A DNA stretch of 64,000 bases from Coriolopsis trogii (Eukaryota; Basidiomycota; Agaricomycetes; Polyporales; Polyporaceae): positions 2,170,001 through 2,234,000 of the forward strand of contig JAHYIO010000039.1 in assembly GCA_020543525.1 (NCBI GenBank), read 5' to 3'. Below are positions 24,233 through 35,856 of the stretch, one piece after another. Position 1 is the stretch's first letter; every line of letters starts with the position of its first letter. The notes below the pieces were generated by a model that worked only from the letters and a program-made list of their open reading frames with translations, was not told where the DNA came from and made no database searches. The position numbers and the translations under genes were made by a program.

Positions 24233-25643
24233 TCAAGATTGGTAGTAGCGAGCATATGGGGGAGGCAGGGTCGTCGTCGTAGGAGCTTCGCTGAAAGTGT
24301 CAAGGTCATCGGCGACCTCTTCGTCCAAAGCGCCCCCGGCCAGACGCACACCACCATCCGTCTCGAACCGGGGAACTCGCGGCCGCAGGGGAACGGCATG
24401 GCGAGTGTTCGCGGTGCCTTCTGTGGGTGGAGCCGTGGCCATGCGATCAAGAGCGGTCGTAGTAGCGACGTCTATGGGTATCCTGTCTCGTACAGCCTTA
24501 GTTCTGCCGCCTGCCTGAGGCGTCGAGGTCGTAGGTACTGCCAAGTTCGGTGGATCAACACGGTCGCCGATTTCCGCACGTATGCTAGCGTCGATGGGCA
24601 AGATCGTTTCCTCATCCGCGTGAGATGTGTCTTTGGGCTTCTCTGGGTCGGTCTCTTCCTCCACGATAGAAGGCGACAGAATATGTGAGTGCCGCAGATG
24701 TTCGTCTTGACGTGTAACAAAGGGATCGGGATCTGTGATTCAAGACACGTAGATTAGTACAAGTCTACTATCATCCTTGCTGTGACGACATCGAGGACTA
24801 AGAAATACCTTGTAACAGGTTCTTCTTCCTTCCACGCAAAATACAACGCATCGAAACAAGCGCAGCAGTTGCGATGAGGAAGGTAACTCCGACCGCGATT
24901 CCTGCAATCGCTCCCTTGCTCAACTGATGACCAGGCGACGTGGCTTTGGCGGTTTGTGAAGCGTGCGGCATCGCCGTGGTGGCAGTAGAAGAAGATTCTC
25001 CCTCAGTACTACCAACAGTATGCGACCCTTTCAAAGACGTGATGAAGTGTGGTGTGGTGGGGGACGGAACTGATGTTGCGCCTGTACGATCCGGGAGAGC
25101 AGAACTCCCATCTGAAGTCCGACTATGCGTCTGGCTAGAGGGCGGCGTGATTTGGGTGGTTGGAACTGTAGTCTGTCCAGTTCGAACGGGGGTTGTTGTG
25201 TCCCTTGTTGTATCCGCTTGGGTAACGCTCGCCTGGGACACAGCTGTGGTAACAGGCAGGCAGCTGGTATCCGTCCCCAGTAGGACGACCTGCTCCCCAT
25301 CAACGGGACTTCCCGCTCCACTATCAAGGAGATCGAAGTGTGCGACGAGTCCGGCTGGGAAGTTAGGGGTCCAAACATGCCATGTGTCAGGGATGTTTTT
25401 GATGTCTTGGGTTAGCTCAGACGCCCATGGATCAGTTACTGGGTCGCCAGCAGGGTGGGACGGTGTGATGTCCAGACGATATGGTGGAATACCGGCCGTC
25501 CATGTAAGGTTGATTGGAGTACAGGTGACCAAATCTCCACTGCTGGGAGTGTTGAACATGAAGGCATTGACTACAGGGAGAGTGCCGCAGATGGCGATAA
25601 TTGAGACAGGCAAGAACACAGTGAGGCGGCGAAGACCACTCAT
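24233..25643 (-). CDS. SKG6/Mid2-like single-pass membrane protein (two exons)
   Basis: Exon 1 starts with a textbook signal peptide (MSGLRRLTVFLPVSIIAICG..VVNA; an ATG seven codons further up is possible). The ectodomain has TCTPINLTWTAGIPPYRLDI, WTPNFPAGLVAHFDLLDSG and TDTSCLP, followed by a Ser/Thr stalk and the helix GAIAGIAVGVTFLIATAALV with CILRGRKK behind it. A 76-bp intron (24808 to 24733) leads to the tail exon, which contains RFETDGGVRLAGGALDEEVADD and finishes LPPPYARYYQS. About 430 residues. The two ectodomain cysteines probably pair. Most similar to the truncated neighbour at 26756-27750. Confidence 0.8.
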
Positions 25644-25664
25644 GAAAATGCTCCATGAGTGCAT

Positions 25665-26755
25665 TGGAACTTTCGTCCTCCCGGAGTGTATGACTAAAAG
25701 ACGTGCTATATTATTCCAAGTTCGTCACTATCGCTATCGGGATTACAGTGACGAGAATGTGCGTACTTGTAGAACTCTGGACATTGTCACCACCGGTTTT
25801 CCCGCATCGAACCTCGGCATGTCTAGGTATCTGGTTCACTTGATCGCCACGAAGTTGTCCTCTAGGCCCAAACTTGGCTATTCAGAGTCGAGACTCGGAT
25901 ATATGGCGATACAAAAATCATCTGTGAGTTGCTTACCTTGAGCGCAATCTCATCACCGTACGTGGGGCGATGGCTTTATGAGAGGCGGTAGCAGTGGAGC
26001 AGTCTAGTAGCCGGACTACTGTGAGGGAGTTTGGAGAGGGGTGAGTCGTGAAGTAGAGGAAGTGCACGGCATTTTGCTGGAACGTGGAAAACCGTAGTAA
26101 GCGCATGCCGTATACGTCAACGTGAGTTCTTCAAGTAGCGCGTCAAACTGCTTCTGGCCGTGAGCGGACCGCGCAGATGAGCGGGTGTGGGAGAAGAAGG
26201 CCGTTGTTTTCATTGTTAAAAGGCTCAGAGGGACAGGCACTGAGCCTCTATACGCAACGAAAACTCACTCATTCCAGAGGATCACCCTACAAATGCGGTC
26301 AACCGGGCACCAGTTGCGGTTACGGATGAGGTGAAAGCCTTGCACTATCTATCATAACGTTGAGCGGTGTGCCGCAAACACAGCATTCTGGGGCGTCACC
26401 ATCTGACGCTGACGATGGTTTTCCTTGACAGTTGAACAGATTGATGTATGGAGGCTGGGCGTGTACGAGAACTGGAGCGCTGTAACCAGCACCCCCGGAA
26501 CAACCCTCCGTGACGCAGGTAATCGTACTTGTCCAGAGCGCGCTATACATCAGATCTTTGGCAATTGGCAAATAGCTTCATGTTGAGAAGCTTCCTGCGG
26601 AGGATGTACCAGGGTATATTCATCGTCGTATCCGAGTTGTGAGCGTAGTACATAGATCAGTCACATTATTGCCGAGCCATCTACGATGTCAGACCCAGCT
26701 GTGTCAGAGCGAAATGATAGCATCATTTTCAGAAGGTTATAACGAACCAGATTGA
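25665..26755. other. Intergenic stretch
   Basis: A minus-strand frame at 26320-26571 is Cys-rich (CVTEGC.., ECCVCGTP) but matches nothing I know and has no convincing start or continuation. No gene called. Confidence 0.4.
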
Positions 26756-27750
26756 TCATGATCGGTAGTAGCGAGAATAGGGGGGAGGAAGGGTCGTCGC
26801 GGTAGAGGCTTCGCTCAAAGCGTCTATGTCATCGGCTACTTCTTCGTCGAAAGCGCCCCCAGCGAGACGCACTCCGCCATCGGCCTCGACCCGAGGAGCT
26901 CGCCGCTGGGGTAGGCCATCGTGCCGAGTGCTCCTCAATTCCTCCGTCGATGCGACCCCGGCCGCATCCGCAAGAGCGGTCGTAGTCGCCATATCCACGG
27001 AGAGCCTGTCCCGCTCGAGTTTGCTACTGCCGTCTGCGCGAGGCATTGGGGTTGTCGTGGTTGTGTCTAGCGGAGGCACGTAGGCGTTGAGTTCAGTATG
27101 CGTGACAGGGTCGATAGTTGAGGTTATCACTTGATCCCCATGGGTCCGAGTCGCTTCCCTAGGGTTTTCTGAATTGGAGTTGCGGTCTGTCATGAACGGT
27201 AGCGCCGGCGCCTGCGGAGGTCGATCCTTATGAGTGACCAAGGGTCCGGGGTCTGTTGTCACGTACACGGAGTAAGGAGGAGTAAAGCTCAATACACCTC
27301 ATGTTGGTGATTCGTGACACGCAACATACCTTCATTCGCCTGCATCTTCCTTCCGCGCAATACATAACGAGCGGCAAAGACTGCGGTCGCTACGACGAGG
27401 AAGCTGGTTCCCACCGCTATTCCTACAAATATTCCTTTGCTCGAGTGATGACTAGACGCAGGGGTGGATTGAGATGCAAGTGGCGTGAAGGAGGTGGCAG
27501 TGGAAGACGCTTCCAATGCGGTACTACTGTCGATATGCGACCCAGCCGACGAATTCGAACTTGAACCGGCGAATACTGTACGGAGGGTTGTGGGTGTTGA
27601 AATCGCAGGTCCGGCGGAGACAGATGATATTGCATCTGAAGTGCTGATCCAACCGGTACGTAACCGAGTCGGAGCAGGGGCGGACCCAATCGACGTCGGA
27701 CTAGTGTTTGACTCTGTGTTGGTCAAAGCGGTTGGGGGAAGCGCCTTCAT
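26756..27750 (-). pseudogene. SKG6/Mid2-like protein lacking signal peptide and ectodomain
   Basis: Keeps the Ser/Thr stalk, the helix (GIFVGIAVGTSFLVVATAVFAA) followed by RYVLRGRKMQ, and a tail exon closely matching that of the gene at 24233: VEADGGVRLAGGAFDEEVADD and LPPPYSRYYRS. The tail is joined through an intron with its donor near 27300 and acceptor near 27255. Upstream of the ATG at 27750 the frame continues only to about 27820 (ANPIQLSQCTTLSS), after which no ectodomain or signal peptide is found. It looks like a duplicate whose 5' half was deleted. If translated it would lack an entry signal, so I class it as a pseudogene. Confidence 0.6.
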
Positions 27751-27789
27751 AGACGACAGGGTGGTACACTGAGAGAGCTGAATAGGATT

Positions 27790-28954
27790 CGCAGACCATA
27801 TGACAGAGACCTGTTGAGGGGTGCAAATAATATTATAACTCCTCGGACGTCATCCGAGAGGCATTGATAGAATTCATCGCCTGTATGGCTCTGACAGTCG
27901 TCGTAGAATTGCTGGACGATGGCTTGCGATATGTCGCTCCTTGAAGGTTGATCGCATCCGCCTCCCTATAAGTGGGTCATTCAATGAGCCAGCTGCACTC
28001 AGCAATCATGCGAGCGAAGATAGACGCACCTGTGTCGGGGATGGTTGGCTGGATGAGTCGGGAGAGGAGTCCATGAGCGCCCCAGTTGTCCGACAGGCCA
28101 GGGATAAATGAAGGCGGAGGGAATAGTCGAAGACGCGGATGTAAGTGGTATTAGTGGCCTTGGAGAACTCACTGCAGGCAAGGAAGGCCGCAGGCAACAG
28201 AAGAACGGCATCAAGCTCGGGTGCCTTCGCGTTAAGAGAAAATGATGATCAGTCGATGTAAGACACCGTGCGCCCACCCACGCTCAGCCTAGGTCCCATC
28301 CGCCAAAGATGGAAGAAGTAGTAGATGTGGTCAATCAAGGTGTATGGGAAAGAGGCCTGGACAGAAATCGAGAACGCGGCGAAGGCCGCTCATGGCAACG
28401 CTCGACTTCATCCGCTCTGCGTTGCCCATGAGTACTTCAGCAGTCTAGGTCACTGCATACTACTGTCTGTCGAGAACATTTGAGCCTATCCTCTAGACGA
28501 ACACTCACGTTCAGAGCCGAAGTGGGATGCAATACTTGGTAATTGCACGCGCTACCTGGCTATTACCGGGCAATCGGTGGACGTTGATACATTTGCGCCT
28601 TGATACGTCTTGACAGTGGGCAGTTGAGATTGAGTCAGGGACGTCAACGAGACTGATATTGGACCGCAGTCGTCTCGAGCATGTTGGAGTGAAGCTCTCG
28701 ATCAGTCGTAACAGCCATCTACAGACGACCTTCTCCCGACAATGACGCGATACTGTCACTCCAATAAGCTCTGCGAAAAGTTGTCAAATCTCATTCGTCA
28801 TCATTTCTTGAGCTTACACGGAATGATCAACCCAATAGTAGCGAAGCGTATAGTAGCCACTGCAAGAGAGGAGGGCATAAGCACATTCAACATCGAGAGA
28901 CATCTGACGTGATCAATCCACATATTCGTATCATGAGCAAACGCCAACCTGAGC
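27790..28954. other. Intergenic stretch
   Basis: No gene recognised. A minus-strand piece near 28010-28190 (FSKATNTTYIRVFDYSL) has an exon-like frame but no partner. Confidence 0.4.
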
Positions 28955-30314
28955 CTAAGACGGACCGAGATGTACTCCAATACTTTGGCTGTCTTCGTAC
29001 AGCTGATACGGCGGCGGCGGGATCGTGTTGTTCGTGATGTGCGTGCCGGCGTCGCTGAGAACATCCACCTCGTGTGTTGCCATCCCAGGCTCTTCCTCCA
29101 CTGGACCAACAGCCAGACGCACCCCAGCGTCCGTCTCGAACTGCACGACCCGCGGGGACCGCAGCGGACTAGAAGCGCTACCCGCCCACTCCGAGATCTG
29201 AGTGCTCGGGGTAGACGAGCGCACGTCCGTCGTCGAAACATTCGTGCTCGCTACCGTGTCCCGCGCGCTCTTCCTGCTCCTCCGCACGTCCGAGAGCGAG
29301 TTCGCAGGGCTCTCGCGCTCGCTGTGCGGGATGTACGGCGTCGGGTGGAAGCCGACTTCCGCCTCGATGCTGGCGGGACTCGCCGGCCCGGAGTAGGCGC
29401 CGAAGTGGGATTCTGTGGGCGAGACGCAGGCGTCGTTGACCGCGTTCACTTTCGCTTTGGGAGAGCGAATCGAGGCGAGGGTCGCAGAGATGCCCGAACG
29501 CCGTTGGTCCATGTATGCGGTCGAACTGTCGGAGAAGGTGGGACTCGCGGCGGCGGGGCGATCGACGTCAAAGTCTGCGTTGCGGAGCGAGCGGACGACT
29601 TCAATGTATGTGTCTGATTGGAGGCGGTGAATGAGACATACCTGCGTATCTACCGCGTCTCCTCCGGCGGAGCACCCACCATACGATGAGTGCAGTGGCC
29701 ACAATTGCCACAGCGGCGACTCCTACGGCAATACCTGCGATCGCGCTCGCGCCAAGACCGCTATGTCCGCCGAATGCTTGTATGGGCCCCGGGTTCACGG
29801 ATGGAGATGGGGCAACCACGACGGATTGCGAGGCAGTTTCAGAGGATGTCGAGGCCGTCGACTGCGACGCCGACGAAGACTGCAGACAGCTTCCGGTGTC
29901 CGTCCCTGGAGTAATGGTTTGATGCACTTCCGCCATCTGCTCGGGTAGCGAAAAATCCGATAGCGAAAATTGTATCGTCGTCCCGGTGGTGAAGTTCGGT
30001 GTCCACATGAGCCAGGACACGTTGATATTTCTGAAGCGCTGATTGAGAGATGGCATTGCCGCGTTGGTAGAGGGGTCGAACGGCTTGATGTTCATTATGT
30101 ACGGCGGGGTACCGCCCGACCATGTCAGGTTTGTGGGAGTGCATATCGAGAGTTCGGAAGGAGTGTCAAACTTGAGTGTGGTGCCGGAATTCTGGGCGTT
30201 AACCTGGGGGAAGAGGAGTGCTAAACATATTGTCGACCAAAGTGCCCTGCTGGCGACGCGGCCAAGTCCATTCCTTGAGCTATCGCCCGTAGTGCGAACT
30301 GTGGGTGATGACAT
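28955..30314 (-). CDS. SKG6/Mid2-like single-pass membrane protein
   Basis: Exon 1 (30314-29642): signal peptide ending LLFPQVNA; ectodomain with SICTPTNLTWSGGTPPYIMNI, WLMWTPNFTTGTTIQFSL and DTGSCLQ; a Ser-rich stalk; and the helix SAIAGIAVGVAAVAIVATALIVWWVL followed by seven basic residues. A 67-bp intron (29641 to 29575) joins in frame to a tail exon of about 200 residues that has QFETDAGVRLAVGPVEEEPG and PPPPYQLYEDSQS, so the PPxY-type motif is slightly internal here. The tail is rich in Ser and Arg, a likely phosphorylation region (inference). The ATG at 30314 sits 13 codons inside the longest frame and suits the leader better. Confidence 0.8.
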
Positions 30315-31519
30315 TGTGTGCCTGGCAAGGGGTCGAGTAGCTATTCCCACCAAACGACCGACGTCATTGAGTCGATGTCGAGGAATATCAAGAAGACAAT
30401 GTACACACGCGTAGTGGAAGATCCTGTTGCGATGGCACCGACGACGGTAACCGTCGACAGGACATGACGGCTCTCGCCGTCAGCGAAAGCGAAGCGAACG
30501 TTGTTCTCTGCTAGATCGTCCTGATCGCGGTCCCATTGAGAGCACATGGCAGTAGTGGCGATTAAAAGAACGTGTACCGAGCAAGCAGAGCAGGTGAACA
30601 CAAAGGAAGACGAAGAGAAGGCGAACGCAACGAGGCGGCGGCGAGCAGCGAGCAGCAGGCGGACTATGAACAACAGCCCAAGACGCCGCGGAACAGCCTA
30701 CGGGGAGGCAGGGACGTCGGGGAGCATCGAAGATTTCAGCGTAGCTGCGCGGAGACTTGAAGCAGCCGAGCAGCCGACGAGGTGAGCACTGCGTGGGCAA
30801 AGCCATCCGAGACCATCGGCGGTTGTCAACTAGAGTTCCAAGGATGGAGGCACCCAAGGTCAGCTGTACTGCGCGCATACGGTGCGATGCGGCGGGTGAG
30901 AGGCGCAAACGGGTGCAGAATGTCCACCTTCTCACCTTTCAGCTCGTAGCGCGGAACGATCGCACGCAGTGGGCGCGATAGCGCGTTCTGGACCAGCTAT
31001 CGTCCAGCACCGCAGCATCCAAAGGCAGAAGTTGGAACACCGGTACAGGGAGAATAGTCGCTCTCCTGCGACGACGTGGGTGCTGGAGTTGCCTGCAGAC
31101 ATACAAGGTGAGCATGGACCGTTCATTTGTGACGCACCATCACTCGTATGATGGAGCAAGTTTTATCAATAGCTCTGTGGAATCACTGTGGGCGACCCCA
31201 GAGTCTTCGCAACCACACGAGGAGATCTGTGTCTCAAAACGGGAGGGGGAGATCGTTGTGGAAGTCGTCGTGAAACAAACGAAAAACTGTGAGCGCTCAA
31301 ATGGCCACCGCCCCAAGGTGTCGGATCGACTTAGCCGCGTGAACCTGAACCGAATCAATCCGCTTATATGGACAGCCAGCACGGGCGCTACTGCAATGGA
31401 GTGGAGGACGAGCATTCATACCGCGACATGTGGCAACTTAGAGCATAACCGGTACATGGAATCTGAACGCAGGCTATCGGTGCTATATCGCAACTACTGA
31501 CCCCGACTCGTTACACCGT
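30315..31519. other. Intergenic stretch
   Basis: Short plus-strand frames only. One around 31075-31105 reads TWVLELPADIQ, reminiscent of the first line of an F-box, but nothing of such a domain follows. Confidence 0.35.
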
Positions 31520-32855
31520 TCACTTCTTCACGTCGCCCCGGGACTCCGAGCGGTTATGGGTTGAGTAGGGCGGCGGAGGAAGCGTAGTCGAAGTCCCCGA
31601 CTCGCTCGTGGCCCCACCCTGCGGGCCATGACCTTGCCCATTCTCGGGTTCAGCCTGACTACCCATCTCAAGCCTCACAGCCGGACTGCCAGGCGAAGGC
31701 AAGGGGCTCCCATATCCCGAAGTGAACGGGCTGACTGAGCGGAAGTCTGTCGTCGAAAGGTCGGCGCTCGTGGCACTGATATCGCGCTGGTGGATCTTCG
31801 TGCCCTTCCGCATGTCGGACCCGACCGGGCTCTCGCTGCGAGGCACCATGTATGGGGTAGGACGAAGGTCGGGATGAATGTCCACGGTCTCGGGGCTTGT
31901 GAAGTAGCCAGGTTCCGAGTACGGCAGGATCTGGGTGATCGTGGGAGCAGTGCTCGCCGTGTACGCCCTCGACTTCAACTTCGGCACAATGCTAGAGAAC
32001 GTCGAGTATCGCTCCTTTGTGACGGCGGTAGATGTGTCAGAAAGCGCAGGGCTTGTAGCCAGAGCTCGATCGAAGTCTCCTTGAAGGGACGTTTGTCAGA
32101 ATACTTCTGAGCGCCCATATATGTAGAGAACGCACCCGATGCTCTCCCCCGGCTTCTCCGGCGAAGGCACCACCACGTGATGACAGCCATCCCGAGGATA
32201 GCGAGGACGGCTACCGCGACCACAATCCCCGCAATGGCACCCCCGCTCAATCCATGATGAGTGGTGCTAGCGGTGACAGGTTGGACCGCTTCACTCGAGG
32301 ACGGGGTGGGAGGTATAGTCGCGACATTGGATGGAGTCGCTGTAGACATTATAATCGAGCTGGAAGGAAGCTGGGACGAGGAAGAAGAAGGCGCGGATTT
32401 GTTCAATAAGCAGCTCGTGTCGGAGCTTCCCTCTACCACGCCCGACCCTCCCGATGGTCTTGCAGGTGTACTGTCGATGAGGAAGAACTGGATGAGGGTG
32501 CCTCCAGTATAGTTGGGAGTCCAGGTGTGCCATGGGACCATTATGTCGATGTACTGCGTGTCCATGCTCTTGTCCGCGATAGATGTAGTCCGATTTACTG
32601 GCGTTATATCCAGATTGTACGGCGGGACTCCGCCCGACCAAGTGATATTGGCGACCTCGCATTCGATGAGACTTGGAAGGGGGTTGAGGGTAGCGCGCGT
32701 TGCCTGTGCTTTTGCGTTGTCGATGATCAACAGTACGACACAGAGAGCGAAGACACCACAAGCCCTGTCTATGCATGCAATGAACGTTAAACGTCAAGGA
32801 CTCCAGCATCGATTGGAAGGCAAGGACTCGCATGAGACTTACTCGTGCGTCCCAT
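31520..32855 (-). CDS. SKG6/Mid2-like single-pass membrane protein (three exons)
   Basis: A 13-nt first exon (32855-32843, MGRT) splices over a 74-bp intron to CGVFALCVVLLIIDNAKAQ, completing a signal peptide that the longest open frame misses. The ectodomain has ECEVANITWSGGVPPYNLDI, TWTPNYTGGTLIQFFLID and SDTSCLL; then comes a Ser/Pro/Thr stalk and the helix GAIAGIVVAVAVLAILGMAVITWW. A second, 53-bp intron (32104 to 32052) leads to the tail (YSTFSSIVPKLKSRAYTA), ending PPPPYSTHNRSESRGDVKK. Unlike its sisters, the tail has lost a clear DGGVRLAGG box (it reads VRLEMGSQ), while the PPxY-type motif remains. Confidence 0.75.
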
Positions 32856-33706
32856 CGTCATATACTCGGGCTTTTACGCAATGAACGACTGTGCAGTAGG
32901 TCAACGAAGTGAGTCCCGCGGCTGCGGGGAAGCAAAGCAGTTTCATGAGAGGTTTTGTACCCGACAGCTTTCGCAATCCGCGACTCCCCGCGTTCTGTCT
33001 GACTGGGAAGCCGATAAGCAGCGGACGCTCGCTGCTCTCACATTCATTCAGCGCTACGATCGTGAAGATTGCACGGTACCAGACTCTATAGCTGTGAGAG
33101 CGGCATTTCCGGGGGTGTCAAGTAGGATTCCAAGCATCCGAGTCGAGAACCCAAGGGTCAGCTGAACCGAGACTTCGATGTGGGTGTGGCGGCAACTGTT
33201 GAACACGAGGCATGAGCGGCCCATAGCCTGGCAGGTCATCAATAAGCAATGGCCTCACCGCAAGCTTCAAGTCGAGGCGCGCACGCAGATTCATGAAAGC
33301 AGGCCGGAAGATCGCAAGGAGAAAGAGGAAAGAGGGGGAGGCGTTCTCTGGCCTTCTGGTGTTGAGAAGACAAAAGAGTGTGCATGTACTACGGTATCCG
33401 CCTACCAGGCTTCGGGGTCCTAGCTTTTGTGTCGGGGTCCCATGCCTTGGGGCATTTGAACCAGATCAACTCGAGTCCCAACATATCCATCATTACCAGA
33501 CTCTACGAACAGAGCAGTCGAAACTCGTATGTTGCACGTATGGCTCTTGCAGGATGGCACAGAGATAGCGCGCCACATGCCGCGTTCACGTACCGCCATT
33601 ATGATAGGATGTAGCGAGAGTTGCATGATATAGTGAACCGCTGCTTTCGCGCTATGCTCTCCCATTTTCTCGCGGGAGTAGCACATGCCCGATTGCCCGA
33701 GGGAGG
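32856..33706. other. Intergenic stretch
   Basis: Between the membrane protein and the 3' end of Ox5; no gene or repeat recognised. Confidence 0.5.
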
Positions 33707-35197
33707 CTAGTTGTAGTGCTTCACGACAACCCCATTGATGACTTCCTCTTCCACCCTCTCGTCCGCTTTCTTCAACTCCGACTGCCCATACGCGCTCGTC
33801 CTCCCCTTCCTCCACTGCTCCATCGTCGGCGCCTCCTCGTTCGAGAACCGCCTCACGACCCCCGCCCGCTGCAGCGCCGGACTCTCCTCTTGCGGCACGA
33901 GCTTCACATCGTCGTCCGTCATCGCAAAGTAGAACGCGCCCACGCGCGTGTAGCCCCGCTGGTCCGCCGGCGGCTGGACGACGCGGTGGATCGTCGCCTT
34001 GTAGAAGCCCCCGGAGAGGAACTCCATCGCGTCGCCTGCGTTCACGACGAGCGCGTTCGGGACGTGCTTCACCCACCGCCACTTGCCGTCTGGCGAGAGG
34101 ATCTGGAGTGCGGAGACGGGCTGCGAGTAGAGGATGGTGATGGTGCCGAAGTCGGTGTGGCCCTTGAGCCATACGTTCTTCGTCAGGGACTCTTCCTCCT
34201 CCGTGCGCGGGTAGCTGTTAGGAAGTGCGTCTCAGCGACCGGCTTGCGTGTAATGCACTCGCATCAACACTCACTACTTCATGAAGCGAACTGCAGGTCG
34301 GAGTCAGAAGAGAGCGCAAATGTGTATGGGAGCGACTTACCGTATGTTTCCCCTTTCGCATCGAAACCATGGGTTTTGACGAAGGTGTCTTCAGGTAGTT
34401 CCATGCCCAGGGCGAGTAGTCTTTGCGCGCAAACGGGAGGTCAGTACAATGCAGCGGAATAGCTTTGAATACGATTTCGAACCTGAGAACGGGATGGAGG
34501 ACGTTGTGATGGTTGTGCTCAGCAAATGCACGGATCTCTGGCAGCACAGAGCGCAGGGCTTTTGGATGCTCCTGTTGCTCGTATATCGAGCGATGCACTA
34601 ATCTAATAGTCAATACCTTACCACCTAGTATAATCGGTACTCTCACGGTTATAGTGTTCAAGTTGATCCCGGACTCCGTTGTCGATGTGCTGAACGCTCG
34701 GCGGTCACTGGGACGTTCGCGATGGGGACAAACTAGAGTCACTTACCCAATATTGACGCAGCTTGTACCCCCTATACGACCCCGTCTTCTTGATATCGCC
34801 CGCATACTGTTTCTTCTCATCCTCCGGGACCTGCGCAAAAGGCACGTCGGCTATGTCAAAGATGCGCTCGGTCTAGGGAGCGTTATGGGGATCAGCAAGC
34901 CACCTCACATTCGACATGCGGAGACCATACCTGTGATTCTGTGTATCCATGGTTGATGATGTAGATGAATCCCTTGGTGCGCATCGCGTCGCGCACGCGA
35001 GGCGCGAGCTCAGCACGCCCCTCCGCTGTCGCAGCCTTCGAGATATCAATCAATGGCAAGTCGGCCCATTCCACTACAGGCCCAACGGATGTTAGACAAA
35101 GCCTATCGCAGCAAAACGCAAATAGTAGCTTACAGTTCTCGTTCGTGGGTGGGGCAGGGGCATAGTGTGGAATCGAAGGTATCGTTGTGGCAGGCAT
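33707..35197 (-). CDS. Ox5: 2OG-Fe(II) oxygenase with fused 3' exons
   Basis: Starts MPATTIPSIPHYAPAP; exons 1-7 follow the common plan (including the 16-nt exon encoding RFMK). What are exons 8, 9 and 10 in Ox1-Ox4 (62, 104 and 342 nt) form one 508-nt exon here (34214-33707), which is exactly their sum. The catalytic stretch is therefore continuous: KGHTDFGTITILYSQPV, SGGFYKATIHRVVQPPADQ, RGYTRVGAFYF. Protein of about 364 residues with intact iron ligands and no lesion seen. The change DAMEFLSGG (others SMEMLSGG) is within the barrel. First of a minus-strand pair with Ox6. Confidence 0.88.
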
Positions 35198-35856
35198 CTC
35201 GACTCGACAGAGTTGCTTGATGGTGCTGATCTGGCTTCAAGGTTTCGGATTCGGGTGTGGTGTGCGCGATCCCACAGTCAAGATAGATGAGAGCCAGCGG
35301 TGCTCGGAATAGCAGCGCAGACCCATAAATACCACCCGCGGAGACAGCTCTTGGTCTGTAGGACGAGCAAAGCACGCAATCGGGTGGAGGCATGGCGGGA
35401 TTCGCTGAATGCGCGCGGAGCCCCGCATAGCTTGCTGTACATAGAAAGGATCGAGTCCCGTGCATACAGATGAGCTCATCAGGTACGCTTATGCCTAAGA
35501 GTGTGCCCATCATGAGCCATACAATCTCTGGGGAGGAGGAAATGGAGGACCCGACTCTCACCAGCTTCTGCCAAGTCCCTGAGAATATGCTCAGGATATT
35601 GCAGGGTACCCCTATAATTTCTTCTCTCCCTCAACAGTAGAGAGATCCTGATTCTTGAAGTACATCTCGGAGTCGTGGAAGACAAACGAGTGGAGGTTTG
35701 CAGGCCATTGCAGACGATCCCCGCTAAGTGTGTTGATTGGCTCGGCAATTAGCGAGACTCATGGGCGCTCCCGACGAACAGCTAGTCTCGAGCTTGGCTC
35801 AACGCAGCCGCAATAAGTCTGCGCGCCGACATAATGTACAACATTTACAGCTCGCT
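35198..35856. other. Spacer between Ox5 and Ox6
   Basis: Presumed Ox5 promoter plus Ox6 3' flank; nothing else seen. Confidence 0.5.

Noticed and set aside
24940..25941. Plus-strand 333-codon frame
   Set aside because: Antisense to the signal peptide, ectodomain and stalk of the membrane protein at 24233-25643; no domain of its own.
28970..29617. Plus-strand 215-codon Arg-rich frame
   Set aside because: Complement of the cytoplasmic tail exon that carries the DAGVRLAVG box and PPPPY motif.
31060..31150. Possible F-box gene (LELPADIQ-like start)
   Set aside because: Only one short motif; no continuing F-box or repeat domain in any frame.
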